From Nitrospirillum viridazoti CBAmc (lineage in GTDB: Bacteria; Pseudomonadota; Alphaproteobacteria; Azospirillales; Azospirillaceae): a stretch of 64,000 nt of DNA. How positions within the stretch are numbered: the first letter of the stretch is position 1; each line of letters starts with the position of its first letter. Of this stretch, positions 32,303 to 40,829 are shown one piece after another. Both the position numbers and the translations under genes were made by a program. The DNA is taken from assembly GCF_000730165.1 (NCBI RefSeq), contig NZ_CP022111.1, positions 1,116,001 to 1,180,000 of the forward strand, read 5' to 3'. The notes below the pieces were generated by a model. The model worked only from the letters and a program-made list of their open reading frames with translations, was not told the DNA's origin and ran no database searches.

Positions 32303-33067
32303 TCAGGCCATGCCCACGTCGCGCGCCAGGTTCAGGAAGCGCAGGCCGCAGTCGACCGCGATGTCCTGGTCGGTGATGGTGTCATGGTTCAGCAGGAAGA
32401 CCACCGCGTCCGCCACCTGCTGCGCGTCGGGCGCGCGGTCCAGGGGGTTGCGGCGGCTCAGGCGCTGGAACTCCGCCTCGTCCTGGCCGGGGGCCGGCAG
32501 GACATAGCCGGGGGAGACGGTGTTGACCCGCACGGTGGGCGCCAAGGACCGGGCCAGCAGGCGCGAGGCGCCGGCCAGGGCGTACTTGGACAGGGTGTAG
32601 GACAGGTGGTCCGGGTTGGGGTTGGCCAGCTTGAAGTCCAGGATGTTGACCACCGCGCCCCGCTGCCCCGCCCCATCCCCTTGGGCCAGCCCCTGATGCA
32701 GGGCGCGGGTCAGCAGCACCGGCGCCAGGGTGTTGACCGTCTGGTGGGTCAGGAAGCCCTGCGCCGTCAGGCTGGCGGCGTCATCCCATTCGAAGAGGGA
32801 GGCGGAGTTGACCAGGCCCGCCAGCGGCTGGCCGGCGGCGGCGGCCGTGCGCGCCACCAGGGTTTCCACCTGGGCGGGGTCGGCCAAGTCGGCCCGCACC
32901 ACCAGGGCCTGGCGACCCAGCGCCCGCACCTCCTCCGCCGTGGCCGTCGCGGCGTCGACAGAGGCGTTGCAGTGCAGGGCCACATCCCAGCCCGCCCCGG
33001 CCGCCGTCAGCGCGATCAGGCGCCCCAGGCGCTTGGCCCCGCCCGTCACCAGCAGCCAGCGGCTCAT
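32303..33067 (-). CDS. short-chain dehydrogenase, pteridine reductase (FolM/PTR1)-like
   Basis: 254-residue SDR. The cofactor loop is TGGAKRLG (8-15), the TGxxxRxG form of pteridine reductases. NSASLFEWD (about 87-95) matches their substrate loop. The catalytic set is Asp144, Tyr157 and Lys161 (NILDFKL ... YTLSK), with aspartate in place of the usual SDR serine and the 13-residue Asp-Tyr spacing known from PTR1. This suggests NADPH-dependent reduction of dihydrofolate or dihydromonapterin. The long upstream open frame is spurious; the ATG at 33067 directly precedes the Rossmann strand. Confidence 0.82.
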   Translation of the reverse strand: MSRWLLVTGGAKRLGRLIALTAAGAGWDVALHCNASVDAATATAEEVRALGRQALVVRADLADPAQVETLVARTAAAAGQPLAGLVNSASLFEWDDAASLTAQGFLTHQTVNTLAPVLLTRALHQGLAQGDGAGQRGAVVNILDFKLANPNPDHLSYTLSKYALAGASRLLARSLAPTVRVNTVSPGYVLPAPGQDEAEFQRLSRRNPLDRAPDAQQVADAVVFLLNHDTITDQDIAVDCGLRFLNLARDVGMA

Positions 33068-33289
33068 GGCCGGGCACCGGCATGGAGGATGGCGACCAAG
33101 GGCGACGGCAGGCGGCACGGCATGGGCGGGAACGGCTTTCCGGCTGAGGGCTGAAACGGTTCCTTTGAGTCTTATAGGTCCGCCTTCCCCGCGCGCAACA
33201 TCCATCGCCGCCGGCCCCGCTTCCGTCGCCCTGGCACAGTGGGTATGCTCTGCAGCCGTTAACCAGCCGCAGAAGATGAGGGAACCTCC

Positions 33290-34276
33290 ATGCCTGCCCG
33301 TCCCGTCCGCCGTGCTTTCCTGAAGGCCGGCCTGGCGCTGGCCGCCCTGCTGTCCGCCCCGGTCTTGAGCCAGCCGGCCCGTGCCGCGGAAAAGCTGGTG
33401 TTCATGCTGGATTGGCAGGCGGAGGCGGAGCACGGCGGCTACTTCCAGGCGGTGGCCGAGGGCCTGTACCAGAAGGCCGGGCTGGACGTGACCATCGTGC
33501 CCGGCGGCCCGGGGATGAGCGCGCAGCAGCTGCTGGCCGCCGGCAAGATCGACGGCACCATCGGCTCCAACGCCTTCTACGTGCTGAACCTGGTGGAGGC
33601 GGGCGCCAAGGTGAAGGCGGTGGCGTCCATGTTCCAGAAGGATCCCACCATCCTGATGGCCCACGCCCGGAACACCACCAGCCTGGCGGATCTGAAGGGC
33701 CGCCCGATCTTCCTGGGCGATCCCAGCATCAACACCGTGTGGCGCTGGCTGAAGAGCAAGTACCCGTTCGAGGACAGCCAGATTCGCCGCTACACCGGCA
33801 ACCTGGCGCCCTTCCTCACCACCCCCACCGCGGCGGCCCAGGGCTACGCCACCAGCGAACCGCTGACCGCGAAGAAGGCCGGGGCGGACGTGAAGGTCTT
33901 CCTGCTGGCCGACCAGGGCTATGACGGCTACAGCGGCCTGGTGATGTTCAACGACGCCTACATCCAGGCCCATCCGGCGGCGGTGAAGGCCTTCATTGCC
34001 GCCACGGCGGAAGGCTGGCGCCATTACCTGCACGGCGACGCGGCGCCTGCCGACGCCCTGATCCGCAAGTCCAACCCCGACATGGACACCGAAACCCTGG
34101 CGTATGGCCGCAAGGCCCTGGTGGACGACGGCATCGTGGAGGGCACCCCAGCGGCTCCCGACGCCATCGGCCGCATGACCGCCGCCCGCTGGGACAGCTT
34201 CACCAATGAGATGAAGCGCTTAGGGATCTACAAGGCGGCCACCGACTGGAAGGCGGGCGTGGATCTCGCGAATTAG
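33290..34276 (+). CDS. ABC transporter substrate-binding protein (NMT1/THI5-like)
   Basis: 328-residue periplasmic protein with a twin-arginine-like signal (VRRAFLKAG followed by a hydrophobic run ending PARAAE). The mature body has the NMT1/THI5 pattern: KLVFMLDWQAEAEHGGYFQA, GGPGMSAQQLLAAGKIDGTIG, and TAAAQGYATSEP. Members bind pyrimidine precursors of thiamine, nitrate-like ions or aromatic compounds; the ligand here is uncertain. No permease or ATPase is adjacent. It is divergent from the SDR across 222 bp, and its last 4 bp overlap the convergent GGDEF/EAL gene. Confidence 0.85.
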   Translation: MPARPVRRAFLKAGLALAALLSAPVLSQPARAAEKLVFMLDWQAEAEHGGYFQAVAEGLYQKAGLDVTIVPGGPGMSAQQLLAAGKIDGTIGSNAFYVLNLVEAGAKVKAVASMFQKDPTILMAHARNTTSLADLKGRPIFLGDPSINTVWRWLKSKYPFEDSQIRRYTGNLAPFLTTPTAAAQGYATSEPLTAKKAGADVKVFLLADQGYDGYSGLVMFNDAYIQAHPAAVKAFIAATAEGWRHYLHGDAAPADALIRKSNPDMDTETLAYGRKALVDDGIVEGTPAAPDAIGRMTAARWDSFTNEMKRLGIYKAATDWKAGVDLAN

Positions 34277-36408
34277 GCGGGAACGGCCGCTGGCTCCAGC
34301 AGGGCCATAAGCTGCGCCTCCGGCATGGGGCGGCCCAGCAAGTAGCCCTGGATGATGTCGCAGCCCAGCTCGCGCAGGCAATCCAGTTGCGCCTCGGTCT
34401 CGATGCCTTCGGCGATGGTTTCCAGGCCCAGGTGGTGGGCCATGGCGATGACGGCGGCTACGATCTGGCGGCTGGCGTCGTCGTCCGGCAGGCCATCGAC
34501 GAAGGACTTGTCGATCTTCACATAGGCGGCCGCGAACTTGCGCAAGTAGGCCAGCGAGGAATAGCCCGTGCCGAAGTCGTCGATGGCGAAGCGGAAGCCG
34601 TTGGCGCGGAGGTCGTGCACCGCCTGGAGGTTGCCCTCGGCATCGCCCATCAGGGCGCTTTCCGTGATCTCCAGCGCGATGTCACCGGGGGTGCAGCCCT
34701 CCTCCGTCAGGATCTGCAGCAGGCGGTCGCCGCAGCCCTTGTCGCGCAGTTGCACCGCCGAGAGGTTGACCGCCATCTTGAAGCCTGCCACGCCCCGTTC
34801 GCGCACCTTGCGCGCCGTGCGGCAGGCGGTGCGGAACACCCAGTCGCCCAGCGGCACGATCAGGCCCGTCTCCTCCGCCACCGGGATGAAGCGGGCGGGC
34901 GAGACGGGGCTGAGATCCTCCGGATGGTTCCAGCGCACCAGCGCCTCCGCCCCCATCAGGGTGCCCCCCACGCCGGTGGCGGCCGGGCGGTATTGCGGCT
35001 GGTAGGCCAGGGTGAAGCCGTCCACCACGCCGTCGCCCCCGGCACCCGTGGCCACGCCCAGGCCGACGCGCAAGCCCTCCTCGATCCAGGTGCGGTCGCG
35101 CACCCGGTCGCCGATCTCCGGCGTGAAGAAATGAAAGCGGTCGCGGCCGGCATGCTTGGCGGCATAGAGCGCCACGTCGGCATGACGCAGCAGCGCCTCC
35201 CATGTGTCGCCATCGCCGGGGGCCACGGCCACGCCGACGGAGCAGGCCAGGCGCACCTCGCCCCCGCCCGTCCCTTCCAGCGCCAGAGGGTGCTGGAAGG
35301 CGGTCACCAGCCGCTCCGCCACCTGGGCCACGGCGGCCAGCGCCTCCTCGCGCTTATCGGCGCCGGTGAGCGCCGGGCCGGCCAGGGAGGCGCCGGTCAG
35401 AATCACGGCGAACTCGTCCCCGCCCAGGCGGGCCACGGTGTCGCCCGGCCGCACCGTGCGGCGGATGCGCTCCCCCGCCGCGACGATGGCGGCATCGCCG
35501 GTGGGATGGCCGCGGGTATCGTTCAGCAGCTTGAAATGATCGAGATCCAGCAGCAGCAGGGCCACCGGCTCCCCCGTCCGCTTGGCATTGGCCAGGGCCA
35601 GGCGCACCCGGCCGATCAGCAGCGCGCGATTGGCCAGGCCCGTCAGCGCGTCGTGGAAGGCCAGGTGGCGGTTGCGCTCCTCCGCCTCCTTCTTGGCGGT
35701 CAGGTCGCTGAAGACGGCGATGTGGTGGCTGATGGCGCCGTCCTCATCCCGCAGCAGGGTGATGCGCAGCCATTCCGGATAGACGATGCCGTCCTTGCGG
35801 CGATTCCAGATCTCCCCCGCCCAGGCGCCCTCATCCCGCAGCGCCCGCCACATCACGCGATAGAATTCCGGGCCCTGGCGGCCAGAATTCAGCAGGCGCG
35901 GATCCTGGCCTAGCACCTCGGCGGCGCTGTAGCCGGAAATGTCGGTGAAGGCGCGGTTCACCAGCACGATGCGATTGTCGGCGTCGGTCACCATGATGCC
36001 GTCGACGCTGTGCTCGATCACGCGGGCGGCCACGCGCAGGTCGCGGTTGCTGAGCGCCAGGGCAGCCGCCTGCTCCTCCGCCAGGGTGCGCGCCTGCTCC
36101 AGCTCCCACGTGCGCTGGCGTACCAGGCTGCGCAGGGTCTCATGCCGGCGCACACGGCCATGCACCAAAGCCGCCAGCGTCAGGCCGGCGACGATGCCCA
36201 GGGCGCCCAGCCCCATGACTATGGGCATGCCCATGCCCGATTCCCGGCCGAGGCCGGCGGCGAACAGGCCGGCGAACGACAGGCTGGCCAGGGCGACCAC
36301 CAGCACCAGCGGCCCCCAGCGACGCTCCACGGCGAAGGTGCCCGAACCCGGTGGGGCCGGCACGTCGCCGGTGGACTCATCGCCTGGAAACAACATGGGA
36401 TAAGGCAT
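34273..36408 (-). CDS. PAS-GGDEF-EAL cyclic-di-GMP protein
   Basis: About 711 residues. Two N-terminal membrane helices (LVLVVALASLSFAGLFAAGL and VMGLGALGIVAGLTLAALV) are followed by a coiled region, a PAS domain (VIEHSVDGIMVTDADNRIVL), a GGDEF domain with intact RLGGDEF, and an EAL domain with EALVRW, EITES, DDFGTGYSSL and KIDKSF all present. It therefore looks competent for both synthesis and breakdown of c-di-GMP, though the balance is unknown. Starts at 36408 and 36396 are both possible; neither has a strong ribosome-binding site. Confidence 0.9.
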   Translation of the reverse strand: MPYPMLFPGDESTGDVPAPPGSGTFAVERRWGPLVLVVALASLSFAGLFAAGLGRESGMGMPIVMGLGALGIVAGLTLAALVHGRVRRHETLRSLVRQRTWELEQARTLAEEQAAALALSNRDLRVAARVIEHSVDGIMVTDADNRIVLVNRAFTDISGYSAAEVLGQDPRLLNSGRQGPEFYRVMWRALRDEGAWAGEIWNRRKDGIVYPEWLRITLLRDEDGAISHHIAVFSDLTAKKEAEERNRHLAFHDALTGLANRALLIGRVRLALANAKRTGEPVALLLLDLDHFKLLNDTRGHPTGDAAIVAAGERIRRTVRPGDTVARLGGDEFAVILTGASLAGPALTGADKREEALAAVAQVAERLVTAFQHPLALEGTGGGEVRLACSVGVAVAPGDGDTWEALLRHADVALYAAKHAGRDRFHFFTPEIGDRVRDRTWIEEGLRVGLGVATGAGGDGVVDGFTLAYQPQYRPAATGVGGTLMGAEALVRWNHPEDLSPVSPARFIPVAEETGLIVPLGDWVFRTACRTARKVRERGVAGFKMAVNLSAVQLRDKGCGDRLLQILTEEGCTPGDIALEITESALMGDAEGNLQAVHDLRANGFRFAIDDFGTGYSSLAYLRKFAAAYVKIDKSFVDGLPDDDASRQIVAAVIAMAHHLGLETIAEGIETEAQLDCLRELGCDIIQGYLLGRPMPEAQLMALLEPAAVPA

Positions 36409-36775
36409 CCTGATCAGTAAGGCCCCGATTCTGCGCGTCCGCGGCCCGAAATCAACGTCACGATTCGCTAGGGCAACAATGTTGTCTCCGGACGATACGC
36501 GCCAAGCATCATGCGCCAGGCGGCGGGCGGTGGGGATTGATCCACCGCAATCCCTGATACACTGGCCTTGTGTATTGGAGCGGCTGCACCCCGACACCCT
36601 GGATTGCCATTCCGCCTAGAATTACGCAACCGTTCAGCCAATCGCCTTGATCCGATTGTCTATTCCGGCCAGCCGTCTTGTTCCCGCCGGTGCCGATCGG
36701 GCATGATCACCATGAGGGGGCCGTATACGCGGCCGGGGCGTGAGGGCCGGCGGGGCGCCGACCGGACGGGGTATC
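36409..36775. other. 367-bp divergent region between the c-di-GMP and pseudokinase genes
   Basis: No gene is supported. ATACAC (36557-36562) and GTGTAT (36570-36575) form a dyad, and CAACA-a-TGTTG lies near 36472. Either could be an operator. No clear promoter was found. Confidence 0.4.
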
Positions 36776-38803
36776 ATGGCGGCGGCAGACAGAGAGTTCC
36801 CGGTTCCCGACCTGGGCCCCATCGATCTGGGCGGCCGGGCGGAGATCCAGCCCAGCGCGCCGCTGCCCGCCTTCGACATGCCAGGCGGCCGCGCCTACCT
36901 GGCCCACCGTGTGCGCGAGAAGAAGACGGAGCTGTTCGCCATCGTCTGCGAACAGTCCGTGCCGCCCCGCATCGAGGCGATGAGCAGCTTCCGCGCCATC
37001 GAGAACAACAACCTGCTGCACCTCATGGACTGGGGGGTGGTCGACTGGTCGCCGGAGCACCGCCGCCGCTTCGTCTGTATCTTCGAACGCCCGGCCGGCC
37101 GCCGCATCATGGAACGGCTGGACGACGTCATCGAGGGTGTCGCCGACGACGCCCTGGTGCGGGTGGTGCTGCCACAGCTGACCTCCGTGCTGCGCGACAT
37201 CGCCCAGCGCAGCCTCAGCTGTGGCGCTCTCAACCCCACCAACCTGTTCATCCGCGAATCAGCCGCCGCGGCCGTGGTGCTGGGCGATTGCGTCAGCCTG
37301 CCGCCCGGCTATGCCCAGCCCCTGGTGTACGAGCCGCTGGACCGCGCTCTCGCCGACCGTTCGGGCCGGGGCAACGGCACCATCGCCGACGACCTTTACG
37401 CCCTGGGCGTCACGCTGCTGTCCCTCTACCTGGGTCGCACGCCTGGCCGGGGGCTGGACGAACAGACCTTGCTGCAGGCCCGCATGGACAAGGGCACCTA
37501 CTCCGCCCTGACCAGCGGTACCCGCATCCCCCAGTCGCTGGTGGAACCGTTGCGCGGCCTGATCACCGACGACGCCCGCCAGCGCTGGACCCTGAACGAC
37601 CTGGACATGTGGATGCAGGGCCGGCGCCTCAGCCCCAAGCAGGCGCAGCTGCCCAAGCGCGCGCCGCGGCCCATGGAGTTCCAGGGCCGGGAGATCTGGC
37701 ATGTGCGCGGCGCCGCCTGGGCCTTTTCCAAGTCGCCCATCGCCGCCGCCCAGGTGATCGAACGGGGGGAGCTGGACCGCTGGCTGCGCCGCTCCTTGAA
37801 TGATGAGCCCCGGGCGGAGGCGGTGGCCAACGCTGTGCGCAGCGCCACGGCTGGCGGTCGCGCCTCCAACGTGGAGGAGCGGCTGGTGGCCCGCGTCTGC
37901 ACCGCCCTCGATCCCCCCGGCCCCCTGCGCTACAAGGGCCGCGCCATCATGCCCGACGGCTTCGGCACCGCCCTGGCCGAGGCGCTGGCCACCGGTGAGG
38001 GCGGCCAGGCTCTGGCCGAGATGATCGTGGGCCAGTTGCCGGCCTTCTGGATCAGCGTGCAGGCCGAATACAAGGCCGAACAGGTGCTGATGATCCAGCA
38101 GTTCGACGCCGTGCGCGCCGTGCTGGAGAACACCAGCCCCGGATTCGGCATCGAACGCGCGCTTTATGGCCTCAGCCCGGTGGCGCCCTGCCTCAGCCCG
38201 GCGGTGGCCGACCATTATCCCCTGACCCTGGGCGACCTGATGGCGGCGCTGGATGCGGCCGGTGCCGGCGCCGGGCCGGGCCGCGACCCCATGGACCGTC
38301 ATGTCGCCGCCTTCATCGCCACCCGCAATCCCAAGCTGAACGAGCGCCTGCTGGCCACGCTGGCGGCGGAAACGGCACGGCGGCCGGTGGGCGTACTGGC
38401 CATCCTGGCCGACACCCAGCGCCGGGCGGGACCGCCCAAGGTGCCGGGCCTGGCCTTGTGGATGACCAGCATCCTGGATCCGTCGTTCAAGCGTTTCCGC
38501 AACCTGAAAAAGCGGGAGGAGGTGCGGGCCGCGGCGCAGAAAGCGGCGCGCGAGGGCGTGCTGGACGCCTTGCTCAGCATCGTCGACGACCCCAAGGCCC
38601 TGACCCAGGACCACCATGGTTTTTTGGACGCCATGCGCCGCCATGAAAGCCTGACGGCCCGCATCAACAAGATCGAGGAATCGCTAGGCGACCGCAGTGA
38701 TGTGGCGGTGACGCGGGGCAAGCGGGTGGCCGCCATGGTGGCCAGCGGCATCTCCCTGGCCGGCCTGGCCTTGATCGTTACCTTGATGGCGGGCGTGAAG
38801 TGA
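36776..38803 (+). CDS. membrane-anchored protein kinase-like protein (probable pseudokinase)
   Basis: 675 residues. Residues about 30-285 follow the Ser/Thr kinase fold: MDWGVVDWS/FVCIFERPAG hinge region, catalytic-loop equivalent CGALNPTNLFI, and GTIADDLYALGVTLLSLYLGRTP (subdomain IX). The HRD catalytic aspartate is absent (CGA), the DFG is replaced by GDC, and no glycine loop is evident, so phosphotransfer is unlikely. The middle ~350 residues are helical and unrecognised. One C-terminal helix (MVASGISLAGLALIVTLMAG) anchors it. The ATG at 36776 begins the conserved part. Its stop overlaps a GTG of the next gene as GTGA, implying a two-protein unit. Confidence 0.7.
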   Translation: MAAADREFPVPDLGPIDLGGRAEIQPSAPLPAFDMPGGRAYLAHRVREKKTELFAIVCEQSVPPRIEAMSSFRAIENNNLLHLMDWGVVDWSPEHRRRFVCIFERPAGRRIMERLDDVIEGVADDALVRVVLPQLTSVLRDIAQRSLSCGALNPTNLFIRESAAAAVVLGDCVSLPPGYAQPLVYEPLDRALADRSGRGNGTIADDLYALGVTLLSLYLGRTPGRGLDEQTLLQARMDKGTYSALTSGTRIPQSLVEPLRGLITDDARQRWTLNDLDMWMQGRRLSPKQAQLPKRAPRPMEFQGREIWHVRGAAWAFSKSPIAAAQVIERGELDRWLRRSLNDEPRAEAVANAVRSATAGGRASNVEERLVARVCTALDPPGPLRYKGRAIMPDGFGTALAEALATGEGGQALAEMIVGQLPAFWISVQAEYKAEQVLMIQQFDAVRAVLENTSPGFGIERALYGLSPVAPCLSPAVADHYPLTLGDLMAALDAAGAGAGPGRDPMDRHVAAFIATRNPKLNERLLATLAAETARRPVGVLAILADTQRRAGPPKVPGLALWMTSILDPSFKRFRNLKKREEVRAAAQKAAREGVLDALLSIVDDPKALTQDHHGFLDAMRRHESLTARINKIEESLGDRSDVAVTRGKRVAAMVASGISLAGLALIVTLMAGVK

Positions 38804-38817
38804 GCCAGGGTGGTGTC

Positions 38818-39369
38818 ATGAACAGCGCCTCATCCCCCCGTCGCCGCAGCTATGGCGGCCTGCTGGCCGCCGCCGTGCTGCTGCTGCCTTTGGGCGCGCT
38901 GGTCATGCCCACCTCGGTGCTGACCGTCATCGGGATGGTGCCGACCCTGGTGGCCTGGATAGTCGACCGCGATCCGGACAAGCCGGCGGCCGTGACGGTG
39001 GGCGGCCTGAACCTCTGCGGCGTCATGCCCTTCTGCATTCAGCTTTGGCAGCATGGCCATACCATGGACTATGCCGCCGGCCTGCTGGTGCAGCCGGTCA
39101 CTTGGCTGGTCATGTATTCCGCCGCCGGCGTGGGCTGGCTGCTCTACTTCGGCATCCCGCCCCTGGTGGCCGGCTGGGCCGTGGCCCGCGACCAGGCCAA
39201 GATCAGGGAACTGGACGAACAGCGCCAGGCGCTGGTGGAGGAATGGGGCATCGAGGTCACGGGCCAAGGCCTGAAGGCCGAGATGCCGGCCGAGGGCGAG
39301 GCGGCGTCGGAAGAGCCGCCGGATCCGCTGGCCGAGTCGACCCAATCCGGCGAGCCCGCGACGCCGTGA
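38818..39369 (+). CDS. membrane protein coupled to the pseudokinase
   Basis: 183 residues from the ATG at 38818 (189 if the overlapping GTG at 38800 is used). About three to four hydrophobic segments (LLAAAVLLLPLGALVMPTSV; VIGMVPTLVAWIV; LLVQPVTWLVMYSAAGVGWL; LYFGIPPLVAGWAV) precede a cytoplasmic helix (DQAKIRELDEQRQALVEEWG) and an acidic Pro/Glu-rich tail. No family recognised. The GTGA overlap with the pseudokinase stop suggests translational coupling and probable physical partnership. Confidence 0.68.
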   Translation: MNSASSPRRRSYGGLLAAAVLLLPLGALVMPTSVLTVIGMVPTLVAWIVDRDPDKPAAVTVGGLNLCGVMPFCIQLWQHGHTMDYAAGLLVQPVTWLVMYSAAGVGWLLYFGIPPLVAGWAVARDQAKIRELDEQRQALVEEWGIEVTGQGLKAEMPAEGEAASEEPPDPLAESTQSGEPATP

Positions 39370-39432
39370 CCGCCCCTGCCCGCGGCCCGACCGCGTATAA
39401 AGCTCTCCCGCCCGCCGCCTGAGCCCGAGCCC

Positions 39433-40233
39433 ATGCCCCCTGTCCGCGCTCCTGCCCACACCCATGTCCGCGCCCTGCTGCTGGCCCTCGCCCTGGCCAT
39501 CCTGCCATTCACCGCGCACGCTCAGGAGGCGCCCCGGAAATACGGCGTGGAAGTGGTGCACACCTACCCGCACGACCCCCAGGCCTTCACCGAGGGCCTC
39601 TTCTACCTGGACGGCTTCCTGTACGAGAGCACGGGGCTGGAGCAACACTCCACCATCCGCAAGGTGGATCTGACGACCGGCACGGTGCTGCAGAGCCGGG
39701 AGCTGGATCCCCGGTATTTCGGCGAAGGCATCGTCAACTGGAAGGACCGGCTGGTGCAGCTGACCTACCGGACCGAGGTTGGCTTCGTCTACGGCCTGGG
39801 CGATTTCAAGGCACGGCGGGAATTCCACTATCGCGGCGAGGGCTGGGCCCTGACCCAGGACGGCCATCGCCTGATCATGAGCGACGGCACGCCGGAGCTG
39901 CGCTTCCTGGACCCGGAGACGCTGGCCGAGACGGGACGCATCACCGTCACCGACAGCGGCTATCCCATCCGCAACCTGAATGAGCTGGAGTTCGTGAAGG
40001 GCGAGATCCTGGCCAACATCTGGCAGACCAACCTGATCGCCCGCATCAACCCCACCACCGGTGCCGTCACCGGCTGGATCGACCTGACGCCGCTGGAGGC
40101 GCTGTCGGGCCGGACGCAGAACATCGACAACGTGCTGAACGGCATCGCCTACGACGCCAAGGACGACCGGCTGTTCGTGACCGGCAAGCGCTGGCCCAAG
40201 CTGTTCGAGATCAAGCTGGTGCCGGTGAAGTAG
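39433..40233 (+). CDS. glutaminyl-peptide cyclotransferase
   Basis: 266-residue secreted beta-propeller enzyme that cyclises N-terminal glutamine to pyroglutamate. A signal peptide (LLLALALAILPFTAHAQE) is followed by the family signatures VVHTYPHDPQAFTEGLFY, LYESTGLEQHSTIRKVDL, YFGEGIVNW and IRNLNELEFVKGEILANIW. Length is normal. Substrates in bacteria are poorly known. Transcribed after the pseudokinase pair with a 63-bp gap and convergent with the OhrR-like gene. Confidence 0.9.
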   Translation: MPPVRAPAHTHVRALLLALALAILPFTAHAQEAPRKYGVEVVHTYPHDPQAFTEGLFYLDGFLYESTGLEQHSTIRKVDLTTGTVLQSRELDPRYFGEGIVNWKDRLVQLTYRTEVGFVYGLGDFKARREFHYRGEGWALTQDGHRLIMSDGTPELRFLDPETLAETGRITVTDSGYPIRNLNELEFVKGEILANIWQTNLIARINPTTGAVTGWIDLTPLEALSGRTQNIDNVLNGIAYDAKDDRLFVTGKRWPKLFEIKLVPVK

Positions 40234-40237
40234 GCGT

Positions 40238-40747
40238 TCAGCCCGCGCCCAACGCCGCCGCCAGCTGGTGCAGGCGGTCACGCAGGTCCGCCACCTCGTC
40301 CAGCGGCACGGGGAAACGGCACAGCATGGCGCCGGGGATGGCCAATGCCTTGTCACGCAGCGCCCAGGCGGCGGGGGTCAGGTCGACCAGCACGCGGCGC
40401 TCGTCCGCCGGGTCGCGCCGCCGCGCCACCAGGCCCGCCGCCTCCATGCGCTTCAACAGGGGCGTCAGAGTTCCGGAGTCGAGGTCCAGGCGGCTCCCCA
40501 GGTCGCCCACCGTCAGGGGCGCCCCCTCCCACAGCACCATCAGCGCCAGGTATTGCGGATAGGTCAGGCCCAGCGCGTCCAGCAGGGGCCGGTAGGCGCG
40601 GGTGATGCGGTTGGTCGCCTGGTAGAGGGCGAAGCACAGCTGCCGGTCCAGCGCCAGCGGGTTGTCCACACCCAAGGGGACGGCCACGGGCTGGGCCGGG
40701 GACTCGGTATCAGGGGCGGGGGACGGAACGTTCGCGGGTTTTGCCAT
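40238..40747 (-). CDS. MarR-family regulator, OhrR-like
   Basis: 169-residue winged-helix repressor. LDRQLCFALYQATNRITRAY then GLTYPQYLALMVLWE is the OhrR signature, and Cys38 occupies the position of the peroxide-sensing cysteine. The DNA-binding helix lies in LDLDSGTLTPLLKRMEAAG and the wing in RDPADERRVLVDLT. By family knowledge it would derepress organic-peroxide resistance when the cysteine is oxidised. The usual target ohr is not adjacent. A 20-residue Pro/Ala-rich head precedes the domain. Confidence 0.85.
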   Translation of the reverse strand: MAKPANVPSPAPDTESPAQPVAVPLGVDNPLALDRQLCFALYQATNRITRAYRPLLDALGLTYPQYLALMVLWEGAPLTVGDLGSRLDLDSGTLTPLLKRMEAAGLVARRRDPADERRVLVDLTPAAWALRDKALAIPGAMLCRFPVPLDEVADLRDRLHQLAAALGAG

Positions 40748-40829
40748 CGGGACCTCAATCTATCCCGGAATAGGGGCAGACCTTAAGGGCGATGGCAATG
40801 GGGGACGCGGCGGCCCAACCCGGAAGAAC

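Noticed and set aside
33232..33250. TGGCAC followed by ATGCT resembling a sigma-54 promoter upstream of the NMT1-type gene
   Set aside because: The GC of the -12 element is displaced by two bases from the required GG-GC spacing.
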